64,000 nt of DNA from an uncultured Spirochaetota bacterium (GTDB lineage Bacteria; Spirochaetota; UBA4802; UBA5550), in assembly GCA_937872225.1 (NCBI GenBank), contig CALMRZ010000024.1, positions 46,505 to 110,504 of the forward strand, read 5' to 3'. Of the stretch, positions 53,701 through 62,757 are shown piece by piece; position 1 is the first letter of the stretch; each line of letters opens with the position of its first letter. The position numbers and the translations under genes are program-made. Under the pieces are notes generated by a model. That model searched no databases. It was not told where the DNA came from and worked only from the letters and a program-made list of their open reading frames with translations.

Positions 53701-56400
53701 GGAATAGACATTTTCAAACGTGTCGAGGGTCCCGTTTCCGTTCAGATCCTCGCTGGTCAGGACCCCGTCCCCCACGGTGAGCCTGCTGTAGCCGGCACCG
53801 CCGCCGATCCTTGTCGCGGGATGGCCCGCCTCCTGGAACTGGTAGCCGATATCCTCGGTTATGCCCCTGGCGGGGTCCGAATCCAGGATTCCGTTGAGGT
53901 TCAGGTCTTCGGTTTGCATCACTCCGTTGCCGTCGGAGTCCTCGTTTATCTTCCCGATGTCAAGATAGAGGTCGGCGTCAGCGGATCCGTCATACCGGTA
54001 CGATATCTCGACGCACTGCATGGCGGAGAGGTCCACGGCGGTATTTGAAAAATCCCGCGTCACGACCGCCACGTAATTGCCGGCGCCTTCAAAGTCCATC
54101 ACCAGTGACCGCTGGGCCGTCAGGCTCATGACGGTGCTCACCACGTGGCCCGTGGCGACATTGTAGGGCCCCGCCTTTCTCGCATAGGGTATTTTCGGGG
54201 CCAGGGGCGTATATTCGATCCCCTTCAGGACGGCGGGATTGGAGGGATCCCTGAAGTAATAATAATTCAGAATGCCCCGCACGCCGGCGGGCAGCGATGA
54301 GGGGCGCGACGAGTATATCCAGTCCCGTTCATTCAGGGACAGCACCACCACGTCTTCCGACGCCTCCATGTTGTCTATCAGCGCCTTCCCGAAGGTGTTG
54401 ACGTTCTTGTAGCTCTTTGCGTATTCCGCATATCCGTTAATTTCGAGGGGGATCTCCTTTCTTTTGTCGCGCGTGAACATATTGGTGAACTGCGCCAGCC
54501 GCCGGCCGTCCAGGTGAAGCGCCACGTCGCCTTCGAGAAAAACAGTCTGCGTCGGCTCGCTGCCTATGACCGGGACCTTTTCATCATTACCGGTGCGTGA
54601 ATAGAGCATGCTCCCTCCCACCTTGAGGTCCCTGCTGAATTCATATTCAGTCCTGATCCCGCCCACGAAAGACTGTTCCTGGGAATTCAGGGGGAGATAT
54701 TCGTATCGTATTTCAATCAGCGTCTCGGGGCCGATCAGGGGATTGTTCGGGCAGTTGAAGGTAATGTATCCCGCCGTATAATCCACCGTGTAAAGGGTCT
54801 CCGAAACCGTCCTCTGGTCTATCTTCACGACCACGCTGTCCGGTATGATGTTGAGATGATTGAGCTGGAAGCTCCGGGCATCCTTGAAATAGTCAATCTT
54901 GATCCGGTAGCGCGAATAATCGTAGACATTCGCCGGCTGGTGCTCCACGTAGATCTGCCCGGCCGCCCCGCTGGCAAGCAGGAGCTGTTTGTACGGCTCG
55001 CGGTACACGAACTGGATGACGCCCCTGGTGTAATCAACCGTGTAGTTTCCAAGGCTCGCGATGTCGTTCTGGCTCATGACGCCGTTTTCCTGGAAGAAAC
55101 TCAGGCTGAAATTATTCGGCAGGATATACCTGTCGCCTATGGTATAGAAAGACCGCACCTCGTACACGTCCGGCGCGGGGTGGTTCGGAGCCGGGACCGG
55201 GTCGTTGCTCAGGGAATATCCGTACTTTAAGAAGACGAAAATTTTTCCCGAGAAGCCGCCCCCGGGATGCCGCGGGTCGCCCGGCAGGAGCGCCGAGGGG
55301 TCCGTTGAGGTTCCGAGGAGATTGTATACCGCGAACACCCGCGCCTTGTCCGGCACCGGCCTCATGAACTGGACGAGGCCGGTTGTACAGTTGATCTTGT
55401 AATCGGTCCCGGCCTGCATCTTCCGGTAATAGCCGCCGTACCGGGGGAGCTCGATGATGTTCTGCTTGTTGTAGGGGTCCTGGTCGTCGACGTATATCTC
55501 GAAGCCGTAGGGGTTCAGGTTGACCGGTTTCAGCGTGTAGTTGGACGGATGGGGGGGATCGATGTTGTTGTTATACCTGATATAGGGTTCGATCTGGTAA
55601 TACACGCCCTTTACGTACTGGAACTCCGAGAGCTTCATGTTGCCGGGCATGGAATTGCCCCGGAACACCTCTGTTTCCGTGTTGCCGCGGGTAACGCTGC
55701 CGAAGGCCTTCAGCTTGAACTTGTTCTTCTGGAGGGTCAGGTCGACCCCGAGTCCCTTGGCGGTATTGTTGTCATACACGGCATACTTCGAACCCTGGAA
55801 ATTGATATCGATCTCGCCGGCGTTCAGTTCACGGATCAGCTCATCGTCCCTGAGGGCCCGGTACTTCAGGACATAACGGTTGTCCTTTTTCCGGCTGTCG
55901 TGATCAATGTAGACATTCATGCGGTCGCCGACGGTCCCCTCGACATGTATCTGGATATCCTGCGTGGCGTTGAAGCCGTCCGGCACCAGCTGCGAGACGG
56001 CCTTGTCCTGGTCATACTCCTGGTACCGCTTGCGGGTGAACATCGACTGCCCGTACTTGAGGTCAAGGCTCAGCGTCCCGTATGTTTCTATGCGCACGTC
56101 ATCGCCGCGGTACAGTGCGGTGCGTTTCTGCCTGCCCTCGAGGTCGTTGTAGCGCGGGGCGATGATGTAATCTTCCCAGTCGCCGGAGCGGTAGGAAAAC
56201 ATGTCATACCTGTCGTCAAGGGATGATGATTCGGAGGGATCGAGTGTGCGGACGGTTACTTCACCGGTGACGGCATTGTCGTCGATGTAATCAAGCAGCT
56301 TTTCCCTGAAGCCCTGTCCCCTGGAATTGGCGATAACAGCGGCCGTCAGCGCACCGGCCACCGCCGCGAACCAGATATAGTGGGACAGCTGTTTCAGCAT
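50782..56400 (-). CDS. Giant SprA-like outer-membrane protein, 1872 aa
   Basis: Signal/anchor at the N-terminus (FAAVAGALTAAVIA), then a very long beta-rich chain ending in an aromatic residue (NFTLLF), as outer-membrane barrels do. Early segments such as LKYRALRDDELIRELNAGEI, then NTAKGLGVDLTLQKNKFKLKAF, resemble the repeated region of SprA, the large type 9 secretion/gliding protein of Bacteroidota. Around residues 850-910 are two calcium-loop-like clusters (DSDGNGVMQTEDLNLNG and DGVLTSEDLNGNGTLD). Relatives are not expected in every phylum; in spirochaetes large barrel proteins of this kind are poorly studied. It is followed by an M23 peptidase gene upstream on the same strand (27-base gap). 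Secretion or surface role is inferred. Confidence 0.7.
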   Translation of the reverse strand: MLKQLSHYIWFAAVAGALTAAVIANSRGQGFREKLLDYIDDNAVTGEVTVRTLDPSESSSLDDRYDMFSYRSGDWEDYIIAPRYNDLEGRQKRTALYRGDDVRIETYGTLSLDLKYGQSMFTRKRYQEYDQDKAVSQLVPDGFNATQDIQIHVEGTVGDRMNVYIDHDSRKKDNRYVLKYRALRDDELIRELNAGEIDINFQGSKYAVYDNNTAKGLGVDLTLQKNKFKLKAFGSVTRGNTETEVFRGNSMPGNMKLSEFQYVKGVYYQIEPYIRYNNNIDPPHPSNYTLKPVNLNPYGFEIYVDDQDPYNKQNIIELPRYGGYYRKMQAGTDYKINCTTGLVQFMRPVPDKARVFAVYNLLGTSTDPSALLPGDPRHPGGGFSGKIFVFLKYGYSLSNDPVPAPNHPAPDVYEVRSFYTIGDRYILPNNFSLSFFQENGVMSQNDIASLGNYTVDYTRGVIQFVYREPYKQLLLASGAAGQIYVEHQPANVYDYSRYRIKIDYFKDARSFQLNHLNIIPDSVVVKIDQRTVSETLYTVDYTAGYITFNCPNNPLIGPETLIEIRYEYLPLNSQEQSFVGGIRTEYEFSRDLKVGGSMLYSRTGNDEKVPVIGSEPTQTVFLEGDVALHLDGRRLAQFTNMFTRDKRKEIPLEINGYAEYAKSYKNVNTFGKALIDNMEASEDVVVLSLNERDWIYSSRPSSLPAGVRGILNYYYFRDPSNPAVLKGIEYTPLAPKIPYARKAGPYNVATGHVVSTVMSLTAQRSLVMDFEGAGNYVAVVTRDFSNTAVDLSAMQCVEISYRYDGSADADLYLDIGKINEDSDGNGVMQTEDLNLNGILDSDPARGITEDIGYQFQEAGHPATRIGGGAGYSRLTVGDGVLTSEDLNGNGTLDTFENVYSFQGQHVSLQSSNGSWQVARIFVDRSTLTQSETNLLREVESVRLFIRKNPGATGRVYIDSIKFVSSKWREASLGTAPASPDHLKVSTINNFDDGEYRWEAFSMVMRDVYKAMYGVKNNTELLKDKESSLKLEYAIPAGAQNVSVTRRFPKPMDFRSYKTLTAWVNVRAFTPGDQIGIIFGSSDTDYLVYRMEMKFPRVWQELQMRLKEKSGGYLIPTSMSGRPDLKRITMMKIVVYSSAPPSVGALWLDEIYLSEPEVEEDTAHWYEGEIKATKPMYVTKGGVPIMSDISVKYIQKGHGAKFSTIGKKDLDMSEEYQQVFSSFAILPNWNTRVDYIKEKSDTDSLNEEVDVTQRGKTMKNTMVAVTDYVSDKNWVPSIKLMYRYNDYDNTMNETITGRSVKRIKKQLNHAPVLLYRQSIDKFLWGRLTNELLMSMFFKKEQSKRSSYEMTLEDLNSKTSILEFEKRQRSDIKYNMDYTHRIFYFRPTIQAGSEEVVAWVGKSQTNRTDLLYNFKGDYHVPFVYNRNCRYVERNKNFSVTAGLTDFSYAAVGYKVDIQYFENRFRDFNLESASQYGYKRAKDAQTLVGTSIDVPLYLYKIAVLKFIRTFSVNYNRSLFLSETNVPYEGERKDPLDEKYGITRTVSRLAGAGFNIFQYYPFCFFVGRNNYARGRDYIYTTMNAPIAYKNGTTASEYNNNLRLLDNFSVTWSVDLDKVTITSNSGLHQICERQDLMGVPNQTVNASFDINVNFDLMKLLHFWFFRPNREGIPYHAAFMTVGYKFDMNMMITQNIEEQVHTPNVGLSFKRDRASLTLEFGMGLKYKNSKYYIPWNPLKLSARDYVYYHNMPFNVFYKDTDTAYTFTALFETDVLWIYKFFSLFYRLTAMPIFNLEYSLKMNRYNYLLTTSPQPVDVHMIKSKLTLDLHKNIQGGLNARFILEQYRNRKNLNYYNVKASDLKREVFSYEVGANFTLLF

Positions 56401-56427
56401 ACAGTGTTGGAGAAGCCATTGTTTTGT

Positions 56428-57423
56428 TTACCATATCCTGCTCATGTATGGATATGGGTTGATAGGTATATCGCCCAGCCTGATTTCATAGTGGCAGTGA
56501 TTGCCGGTGGCATTTCCCGTCTGGCCCACGTAGCCGATGACATCGCCCTTCTTGACGGTCTGGCCGGCGTTCACGTTCGCCCGCTGGCAGTGGCCATAGA
56601 GGGATTCAAACCCGTACTTGTGCTTGATGCGGATCATGCATCCGTATCCTCCGCTCCACCCCGCAGCGATGACGCTGCCCGGCGCAGTCGCCCGGATTTC
56701 CGTTCCCGGAGGCGCCGCAATGTCGATGCCGGAATGAAAATCCCTTCCATGTCCGAAGGGGGAACGGCGCCAGCCGAAAAGCGAGGTGATATGGCCGGGG
56801 TTCGGCACGATCGAAGGAGTGTCGCGCACCACCTTGCTCCGTACATCGACGAAATTTTTAACGGTCTTAATGGTATTGGTGGTGCAGATGATGTCCTTCT
56901 GGATGTCCTTGATGGTGAAGATCTCTTCGGGGAGTACATGCTGGAGCTTCCGCAGCTCTTCGTAATCCTTTTTATCCATCTGGTCCAGGTCCCAGATCGT
57001 TCCGATCTCTTCCGGCCCGGCGGTGAGTTCGTACAGCTCCTCGACATCCGGCTTCATCTCCTCGACCAGCTCGGCCACGCTGTTCGTCAGCTTTTCAAAG
57101 CGGAGGAGGTGTGAACGGATATCCTCGTAGGTCATAAGGAGACGCTGCTCCTCCCGCTTGACCGCCGCGTGCTTGATCACGGCATACGACGAGGTCACCA
57201 GGACAACCAGGAAGAGCAGGAAAAAAAACGATATGGTGAATTTGGAGATCTGGAAATTGAATATTTTCCGCTCGTTATGGGGGATGAACATCACGGTCAT
57301 TTTCTCATGGCCCTTTTCGACAAACCGGTCCCACATTTTCAGGAATTTCTTCCTGAAAACATAGTAGTTCTCGAAAAATTTGAGACGGAATTTCCCGTGA
57401 TATTGTTTTATCTTAACTTTCAT
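56428..57423 (-). CDS. M23-family metallopeptidase, membrane anchored
   Basis: 331 residues: a basic cytoplasmic N-terminus of about 60, one membrane segment (ISFFFLLFLVVLVTS), a coiled-coil periplasmic part and a LytM/M23 domain from about 225. Zinc residues are seen in HSGIDIAAP (HxxxD) and HCHYEI (HxH), with YGHCQRAN between. It should cleave peptidoglycan cross-bridges or activate other hydrolases. It is the first gene of the pair with the giant outer-membrane protein. No strong ribosome site is seen. Confidence 0.9.
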   Translation of the reverse strand: MKVKIKQYHGKFRLKFFENYYVFRKKFLKMWDRFVEKGHEKMTVMFIPHNERKIFNFQISKFTISFFFLLFLVVLVTSSYAVIKHAAVKREEQRLLMTYEDIRSHLLRFEKLTNSVAELVEEMKPDVEELYELTAGPEEIGTIWDLDQMDKKDYEELRKLQHVLPEEIFTIKDIQKDIICTTNTIKTVKNFVDVRSKVVRDTPSIVPNPGHITSLFGWRRSPFGHGRDFHSGIDIAAPPGTEIRATAPGSVIAAGWSGGYGCMIRIKHKYGFESLYGHCQRANVNAGQTVKKGDVIGYVGQTGNATGNHCHYEIRLGDIPINPYPYMSRIW

Positions 57424-57529
57424 ATTTGTCTAACGACCGGAATAATCATCAATTAAACATTTTACCATTTTTTACAAGAATTTTTTACAACGGAAGGGTG
57501 CTCTTCACCTTCACTTCCCATCCCTCCTG

Positions 57530-58348
57530 TCAGGAACCGCTGAAGTTCGGTTTCCGCTTCTGGCTGAAGGCGGTTACCGCCTCAAACAGGTCGTTGTTCG
57601 GAAGAATCGCGGCACTCAGGATCGCGTTGTACGCCAGGTTCTCCTTTACCTGGGAAGAGACGAGCTGGTTCAGCACTATTTTTGTCCCCTTGACCGCGAC
57701 GGGGGAATTGTCCGCTATTTCCCGGGCAAGCTGTTCAGCTGCCTTCATCAACTCATCCTGCCCGGCATAGGTTTCATTGATCAGGTGGATTTCCTTTGCC
57801 CGCTTCGCCGTTATATTCCTTGCGGTGAAGGCCAGTTCCCTGGTTATCCCCTGCCCGCATATGTTCGACAGTCTCTGCAGCACGCCCATGTCGGCCGTGA
57901 TGCCCACCGCTGCCTCGCGCAGAGAGAACTCCGCGTCATCCGTGCAAAGACGGATGTCGCAGGCGGTGATCATGTCCAGCCCGGCTCCGATGCACTTGCC
58001 GTGTACGGCGGCCACGACCGGCTTCCGGCACGATTCAATGCAGGAAAGCCCGTCCTGCATGCGGAGTATCTTCCTGTACAGGCTCTGCTTGGTCCCGCCC
58101 TTCTGTTCTTTTTCAACAAGCTCCGGCAGCTCGGGGATCATCCCCATCAGATCGATGCCGGAGCTGAACATGGTTCCCTTGCCGGCAAGAATGATGGCGC
58201 GCACCTGGTCATCGCCGTCAAGGTCTTCCATGATGGGGATGAGTTCGTACCATGCCGGCGCATTCATGGCATTCTTTTTTTCAGGCCTGTTTAAATACAC
58301 CCACGCCAGGGGAGGCTTTTTTTCCACCATATAAAATTTATATTCCAT
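57530..58348 (-). CDS. Enoyl-CoA hydratase/isomerase family (dienoyl-CoA isomerase-like)
   Basis: 272-residue crotonase-fold protein: LNRPEKKNAMN, AGKGTMFSSGIDL (oxyanion hole strand), GKCIGAGLDMITACDIRL and FSLREAAVGITADMGVLQRL. The Glu and Asp in LREAAVGITADMG match the pattern of delta3,5-delta2,4-dienoyl-CoA isomerases, with no Glu at the first hydratase position. It would move double bonds in unsaturated acyl-CoA during beta-oxidation. ATG at 58348 has AGGAG 8 bases upstream. It faces away from the DnaA-box region. Confidence 0.85.
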   Translation of the reverse strand: MEYKFYMVEKKPPLAWVYLNRPEKKNAMNAPAWYELIPIMEDLDGDDQVRAIILAGKGTMFSSGIDLMGMIPELPELVEKEQKGGTKQSLYRKILRMQDGLSCIESCRKPVVAAVHGKCIGAGLDMITACDIRLCTDDAEFSLREAAVGITADMGVLQRLSNICGQGITRELAFTARNITAKRAKEIHLINETYAGQDELMKAAEQLAREIADNSPVAVKGTKIVLNQLVSSQVKENLAYNAILSAAILPNNDLFEAVTAFSQKRKPNFSGS

Positions 58349-58969
58349 TGGCAACACTCCTGTTTTTGCGCTTTCATCGCGATAGCATCAATGTCAGTCC
58401 GAATAAAGCCGTTACTTGTATCATCGGTACTGATCGAGTTGAAACTAAAAAGAACAACAAAATATGCAATAAAAAAACGGTACAATGTTCAAAATTGTCA
58501 ATTTATCCACAAAGTTATCCACATTATCCACATAAAAATGAAAAATTCCGAGGAGGACATAAAAAAAAAACGATGATTCCCGGCATAGCATTCATCACCT
58601 ATCTCTCAATAAATGAGACATAATGGATATCTTCTGGAAAAATCAAGGGTTAGGTTAATAAAAAAATTCAGGAGCATAATAATTAAAAAAAATATTAATA
58701 CCGGTTCCGCGCTACAGAATTTCAGAAGATACAGGACATATAACAGCCATTATTGTGGATAAGTCAGGATAGGCAAATCCCTGAGTACCGGCGAATCAGG
58801 CATTATTAAAAAATATTTCGTATATCGTCGGAGAAGCAGCGCAGGATAGTTATTAGTGAGACCATTCCTCTGCCGTATATTATTATCAACGGGCAATAAA
58901 ATGTAATTGATAAAATATCCCGCATATGTCACATACGTAAGAGCATCGGAACTGGTATCGGAGAGCAAC
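58349..58969. other. AT-rich gap with four DnaA boxes (candidate replication origin)
   Basis: This 621-base gap has no gene that I can see. It contains three perfect TTATCCACA boxes in direct repeat at 58503-58511, 58515-58523 and 58524-58532, and one inverted TGTGGATAA at 58754-58762. AT-rich runs (58640-58700) that could melt lie between them. Genes on the left are on the minus strand and those on the right on the plus strand, so both sides read away from the gap, as around many chromosomal origins. dnaA, dnaN or rpmH are not present in the window, so a DnaA-regulated site is an alternative. Confidence 0.55.
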
Positions 58970-59419
58970 GTGAAAATCGGCATAGCATCGGACCATGGCG
59001 GTTATAGGTTAAAAGAAGCGATAAAGAGGCATTTCGGCGCCTTAGAGTTTGACGATGCGGGCACGTTCAGCGAGGACTCATGCGATTATCCCGACTACGT
59101 CGCCGCATTGTGCCGCAACATCCAGAACGGCGCCATTGAAAGCGGAATCGTCATCTGCGGAACCGGCATCGGGGCATCCATAACCGCCAACAAAATGAAG
59201 GGCATCAGGGCGGCGCTCTGCTGCAACGAATTCATGGCCGAGATGTCGAAACGGCACAACGACGCCAATGTGCTGGCCCTGGGGGCGCGGGTCATCGGCG
59301 ATGAACTGGCCTTCAGGATCGTGGACCGGTGGCTCAACGCGACCTTTGAGGGGGGCCGCCACCGGAAGCGGCTTGATAAAATAGAAGAACTCGAAAAAGC
59401 CCGTTGGGAAAAACGATAA
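58970..59419 (+). CDS. rpiB: Ribose-5-phosphate isomerase B
   Basis: 149 residues. IASDHGGYRLK at the N-terminus, DYPDYV, the catalytic-loop ICGTGIGASITANK (Cys as base) and LALGARVIG are diagnostic of RpiB/LacAB. It interconverts ribose- and ribulose-5-phosphate. GTG at 58970, with GGAGAG 4 bases upstream, is the start; the open frame extends 21 codons upstream without homology. The stop lies about 40 bases before the next gene. Confidence 0.93.
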   Translation: MKIGIASDHGGYRLKEAIKRHFGALEFDDAGTFSEDSCDYPDYVAALCRNIQNGAIESGIVICGTGIGASITANKMKGIRAALCCNEFMAEMSKRHNDANVLALGARVIGDELAFRIVDRWLNATFEGGRHRKRLDKIEELEKARWEKR

Positions 59420-59457
59420 CGAACCCGTTCCGCAGAAACATATCCCGGGAAAAAGAA

Positions 59458-61143
59458 ATGCCTTTGAGAAGATCGCGACTGTTACTGCTGCTCCCCCTGT
59501 GCGGGATGTTGCTCTCCCCGCGTCCCGACGCGGGCGGCACCGTTGAGTTTTCTTCCATTCCGAAGCAGTATCTTCACAACGTGAGGGCCGTGCAGCTCGA
59601 CGACGGAAAAACGGCCTATACCGTTAAAGACCTCACCTACCGGAAGTCCAGCGATCCCCTCATCACCGATATCGTTCTTTCATTCAACACACCTTCACGC
59701 AGGCTTGCCCGGGACGACACCCGTCACTACCGCATCACCGCCAGCGATTACAACTTCAAAACCGGCGGCGGCGCTCTCGGAAAGGGCTGCGCGCAATTCT
59801 TCAAGAAAGAGCACGGCGTGACCATCGAGACCGTGAAGGGCGCCTGGCTCGGAACCTGCGACGATCTCGGCTCCTTCACCGTCGAGTTCAGGTTCATGCC
59901 CTACGAGCTACGCGACGGGAGCGTCCTCTTTTCCCGCGTCGGGTATTTTTCCGGCACAAAACGGGGAATAGAAATATCCATCTCGAACGGCGCCGTCATC
60001 GCCGCCCTCTACGGCGTTTTCGACAGGCCTGACCGGAAGGTCTACGATGTCGTGATGCGGCGCGGCACCCCCCTGACCAGGCTGAAATGGCACCACTTCG
60101 GCCTCAGCTTTGACCGCCTCAGCGGAAAGCTGGTTAAGTACCTTGACGGAGAGGAGGACGAGGTACTCTACGTCACCGAAAGCGGCGAGGCGTACAACGG
60201 CGTGTACGCGCCGTCTTTCGGCTACCGCTCGCCCGAGGGGAAGCTGCAGTGCCTTGATTCGCCTCCGGCATACATCGGAAAGGGTTACGCGGGCCTGATG
60301 GATGAGTTCAGGATATCGTACCGCCATTTTGAAGACCTGGAAAAGGTCACGGAGCTTGCCTACCGCAATTACCGCTCAGTCGGCAGGATCGGGCGCATCC
60401 CCTACAACGTAGAAGGCGTCATCACGAGCCCGGTTTACCGGTTTTCCGGGACCGGGACCAAGGTCCAGGAATTCAAGTGGAAGGAGGACGCCCCGGAAGA
60501 CACCTTCATCTGGATGGAGTTCAGGATATCCGACCGCAGTTTCAGGGCGAACGACGTCGACATCAAGTGGTACCGGATCGGCAACAACCAGAAAAAAATA
60601 TTCCTGGCGAAACAGGAGGACGGCGAATACCTCAGGGGAAAATACTACCAGTGGCGGGCGCATCTCGTCGCCTCCCCCGACGGCAAGCGCGCCCCGCGCC
60701 TGTCGGACATTGTTCTTGAATACCGCCTTGATTATCCTCCCAATCCGCCCCTCTTCCTCGAGGCCGTGGCCGCCGGCGACCGGAGCGTCACTCTCAGGTG
60801 GAAGAAAAACGTAGACCATGACATCCTCGGCTATAAGATCTATTACGGGATAACGCCGGGCCGCTATGACGGCATACTGACGACCGTCAACGGCGCCAGG
60901 ATCACCAACGGCACCGGGGCCGGGAACTATATCCAGGTCAGGATAACCAACGATGTCATAGATGAAAACCGGGCCCATGACAGGTTTGACAAACTGCACT
61001 ATCCCTTATTACAGAACACGGTTCTCTACTACTTCTCGGTGAGCGCGTACGACTCCTATAAGCCTGACACCGCCTACAACCATGAATCGGAGCCTTCAAA
61101 ACCGGTAACGGCGCGCCCCTATCAGGGGTCAGAGATTAAATAA
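59458..61143 (+). CDS. Secreted LamG/fibronectin type III-like protein
   Basis: 561 residues. Signal peptide (RRSRLLLLLPLCGMLL) at the N-terminus, then a concanavalin A-like/LamG domain (about 100-300: FTVEFRFMPYELRDGSVLFS, RLSGKLVKYLDGEED), a second beta-domain and at the C-terminus one FN3 module (RSVTLRWKKNVDHDILGYKIYYG). Such proteins bind carbohydrate or host/surface molecules. ATG at 59458 starts the signal peptide; the frame extends further upstream into rpiB. No ribosome site stronger than GGGAAAAAG is seen. Confidence 0.75.
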   Translation: MPLRRSRLLLLLPLCGMLLSPRPDAGGTVEFSSIPKQYLHNVRAVQLDDGKTAYTVKDLTYRKSSDPLITDIVLSFNTPSRRLARDDTRHYRITASDYNFKTGGGALGKGCAQFFKKEHGVTIETVKGAWLGTCDDLGSFTVEFRFMPYELRDGSVLFSRVGYFSGTKRGIEISISNGAVIAALYGVFDRPDRKVYDVVMRRGTPLTRLKWHHFGLSFDRLSGKLVKYLDGEEDEVLYVTESGEAYNGVYAPSFGYRSPEGKLQCLDSPPAYIGKGYAGLMDEFRISYRHFEDLEKVTELAYRNYRSVGRIGRIPYNVEGVITSPVYRFSGTGTKVQEFKWKEDAPEDTFIWMEFRISDRSFRANDVDIKWYRIGNNQKKIFLAKQEDGEYLRGKYYQWRAHLVASPDGKRAPRLSDIVLEYRLDYPPNPPLFLEAVAAGDRSVTLRWKKNVDHDILGYKIYYGITPGRYDGILTTVNGARITNGTGAGNYIQVRITNDVIDENRAHDRFDKLHYPLLQNTVLYYFSVSAYDSYKPDTAYNHESEPSKPVTARPYQGSEIK

Positions 61144-61267
61144 CCGCGCTGCCGGAGGCCCCGGAAAAATCCATTGACTAATATCGGCCCTGATACTTAA
61201 CTGCCCCTTGGTGCGGTACTGCCCGTTGTCGCAGGACCCTATTCTACATTACCGGTAAGTCCCTCCC

Positions 61268-62653
61268 ATGGAGAAGATGAATCTCGACATAGCCATTCCG
61301 GAAAACGTCAGGCCAGCGATCCTGAAGGTCATTAAAAAGTTCCGGAACGCCGGGTTTGAGTGTTATCTCATCGGCGGGTCAGTTCGCGACCTCATCCTCG
61401 GGAATGACATTTACGATTATGACTTCGCCACCAACGCGCGCCCCGATGAAACAGTGAAGCTCTTCCGCAAAACGATCCCCACGGGGATCAAGCACGGGAC
61501 GGTCTCGGTCATCATCGACGAATGGCAGTTCGAAATAACGACATACCGCGCCGACGGCAAGTACTTCGACGGCCGCCACCCGGAATCGGTCTCCTTTTCA
61601 CAAGACCTCAGGGTCGACATCGACCGTCGCGACTTCACCATAAACGGCCTGGCGTACGATCCCGAGAGCGGCGAGCTTATCGACTACGTTGACGGCGTGA
61701 AGGACATCAGGGACAGGATCATCAGGACTATCGGGGATCCCGTGATGCGGTTCACCGAAGACGGCCTCCGGCCCATACGGGCATGCCGGTTCGCTTCAAA
61801 ACTTAATTTCATCATAGAGGAAAAGACCCTCCGGGCGATACCGGAGACCCTTGACGTGGTCCGCAACGTCTCCCGGGAAAGGATCCGGGACGAGTTTCTC
61901 AAGATCCTCGAAACTGAAAAACCGTCCGTGGGCATCGAATATCTGAGAGAGACGGGTCTCCTGGAGCTGTTCCTTCCCGAGCTGTCCGAGTGCTACAACG
62001 TATCGCAGAACCGGTACCATATTTACGACGTCTACTATCACAGCATCTATTCCTGCGACGCCGCTCCCCGGGAACATCCCATGATACGCCTTTCAGCCCT
62101 GCTTCACGATATCGGGAAACTACCGACGCGGCAGCCCGGTGAGGACGGCGATTTCACCTTTTACAACCATGAAGTGATCGGCGCCAAAATGGTGAAGAAG
62201 ATCATGAAGCGCCTCAAGTTCTCCAACGAGCAGACAGAGACCGTCAACAACCTGATCCTGAACCACATGTTCCACTACACTGACGAATGGACCGACGGCG
62301 CCGTCCGCCGTTTTATCCGCAAGGTCGGTCTGGACAATATCGAGGATCTGTTCACTCTTCGCATGGCCGACCGGAAAGGCAATGGCGCCCGAAGGGGGCT
62401 TCCGGCCCCCATTGAACGCCTGAAGAAGCGCATTGACCATGTGATCGAACAGGAAAACGCCTTCTCTGTCCGCGACCTGAACATAAACGGCACCATACTC
62501 ATGGAAGAATTCGGGCTAACCCCCGGCCCCATAATAGGCATCGTTCTCAACCATCTTCTCGAGGCCGTTCTGGACAACCCGGAGCTGAATGAAAAAGAAA
62601 AGCTGATAGCCCTTTCCCGGGAGATACTTGAACGGGAACCAGACGGCGCATAG
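61268..62653 (+). CDS. CCA tRNA nucleotidyltransferase / poly(A) polymerase family
   Basis: 461 residues with the class II nucleotidyltransferase head: YLIGGSVRDL and metal-binding DYDFATNA, HGTVSVI, RRDFTINGLAYD and the RFTEDGLRPIRACRFASKL region. A C-terminal HD domain (LLHDIGK) is present as in E. coli-type CCA enzymes. It adds or repairs the tRNA 3' CCA, or adds A tails. Start at 61268; an in-frame ATG 9 bases later is equally possible. Confidence 0.9.
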   Translation: MEKMNLDIAIPENVRPAILKVIKKFRNAGFECYLIGGSVRDLILGNDIYDYDFATNARPDETVKLFRKTIPTGIKHGTVSVIIDEWQFEITTYRADGKYFDGRHPESVSFSQDLRVDIDRRDFTINGLAYDPESGELIDYVDGVKDIRDRIIRTIGDPVMRFTEDGLRPIRACRFASKLNFIIEEKTLRAIPETLDVVRNVSRERIRDEFLKILETEKPSVGIEYLRETGLLELFLPELSECYNVSQNRYHIYDVYYHSIYSCDAAPREHPMIRLSALLHDIGKLPTRQPGEDGDFTFYNHEVIGAKMVKKIMKRLKFSNEQTETVNNLILNHMFHYTDEWTDGAVRRFIRKVGLDNIEDLFTLRMADRKGNGARRGLPAPIERLKKRIDHVIEQENAFSVRDLNINGTILMEEFGLTPGPIIGIVLNHLLEAVLDNPELNEKEKLIALSREILEREPDGA

Positions 62654-62757
62654 CACCTCCCCCATTTATTACTTGACGCTACCGATTCCGCGCCATAGTA
62701 TGCTTGGGCGGATGAAGACCTCTCCCATCCGGAATCTTATCACAAAAAATCGCCGAT

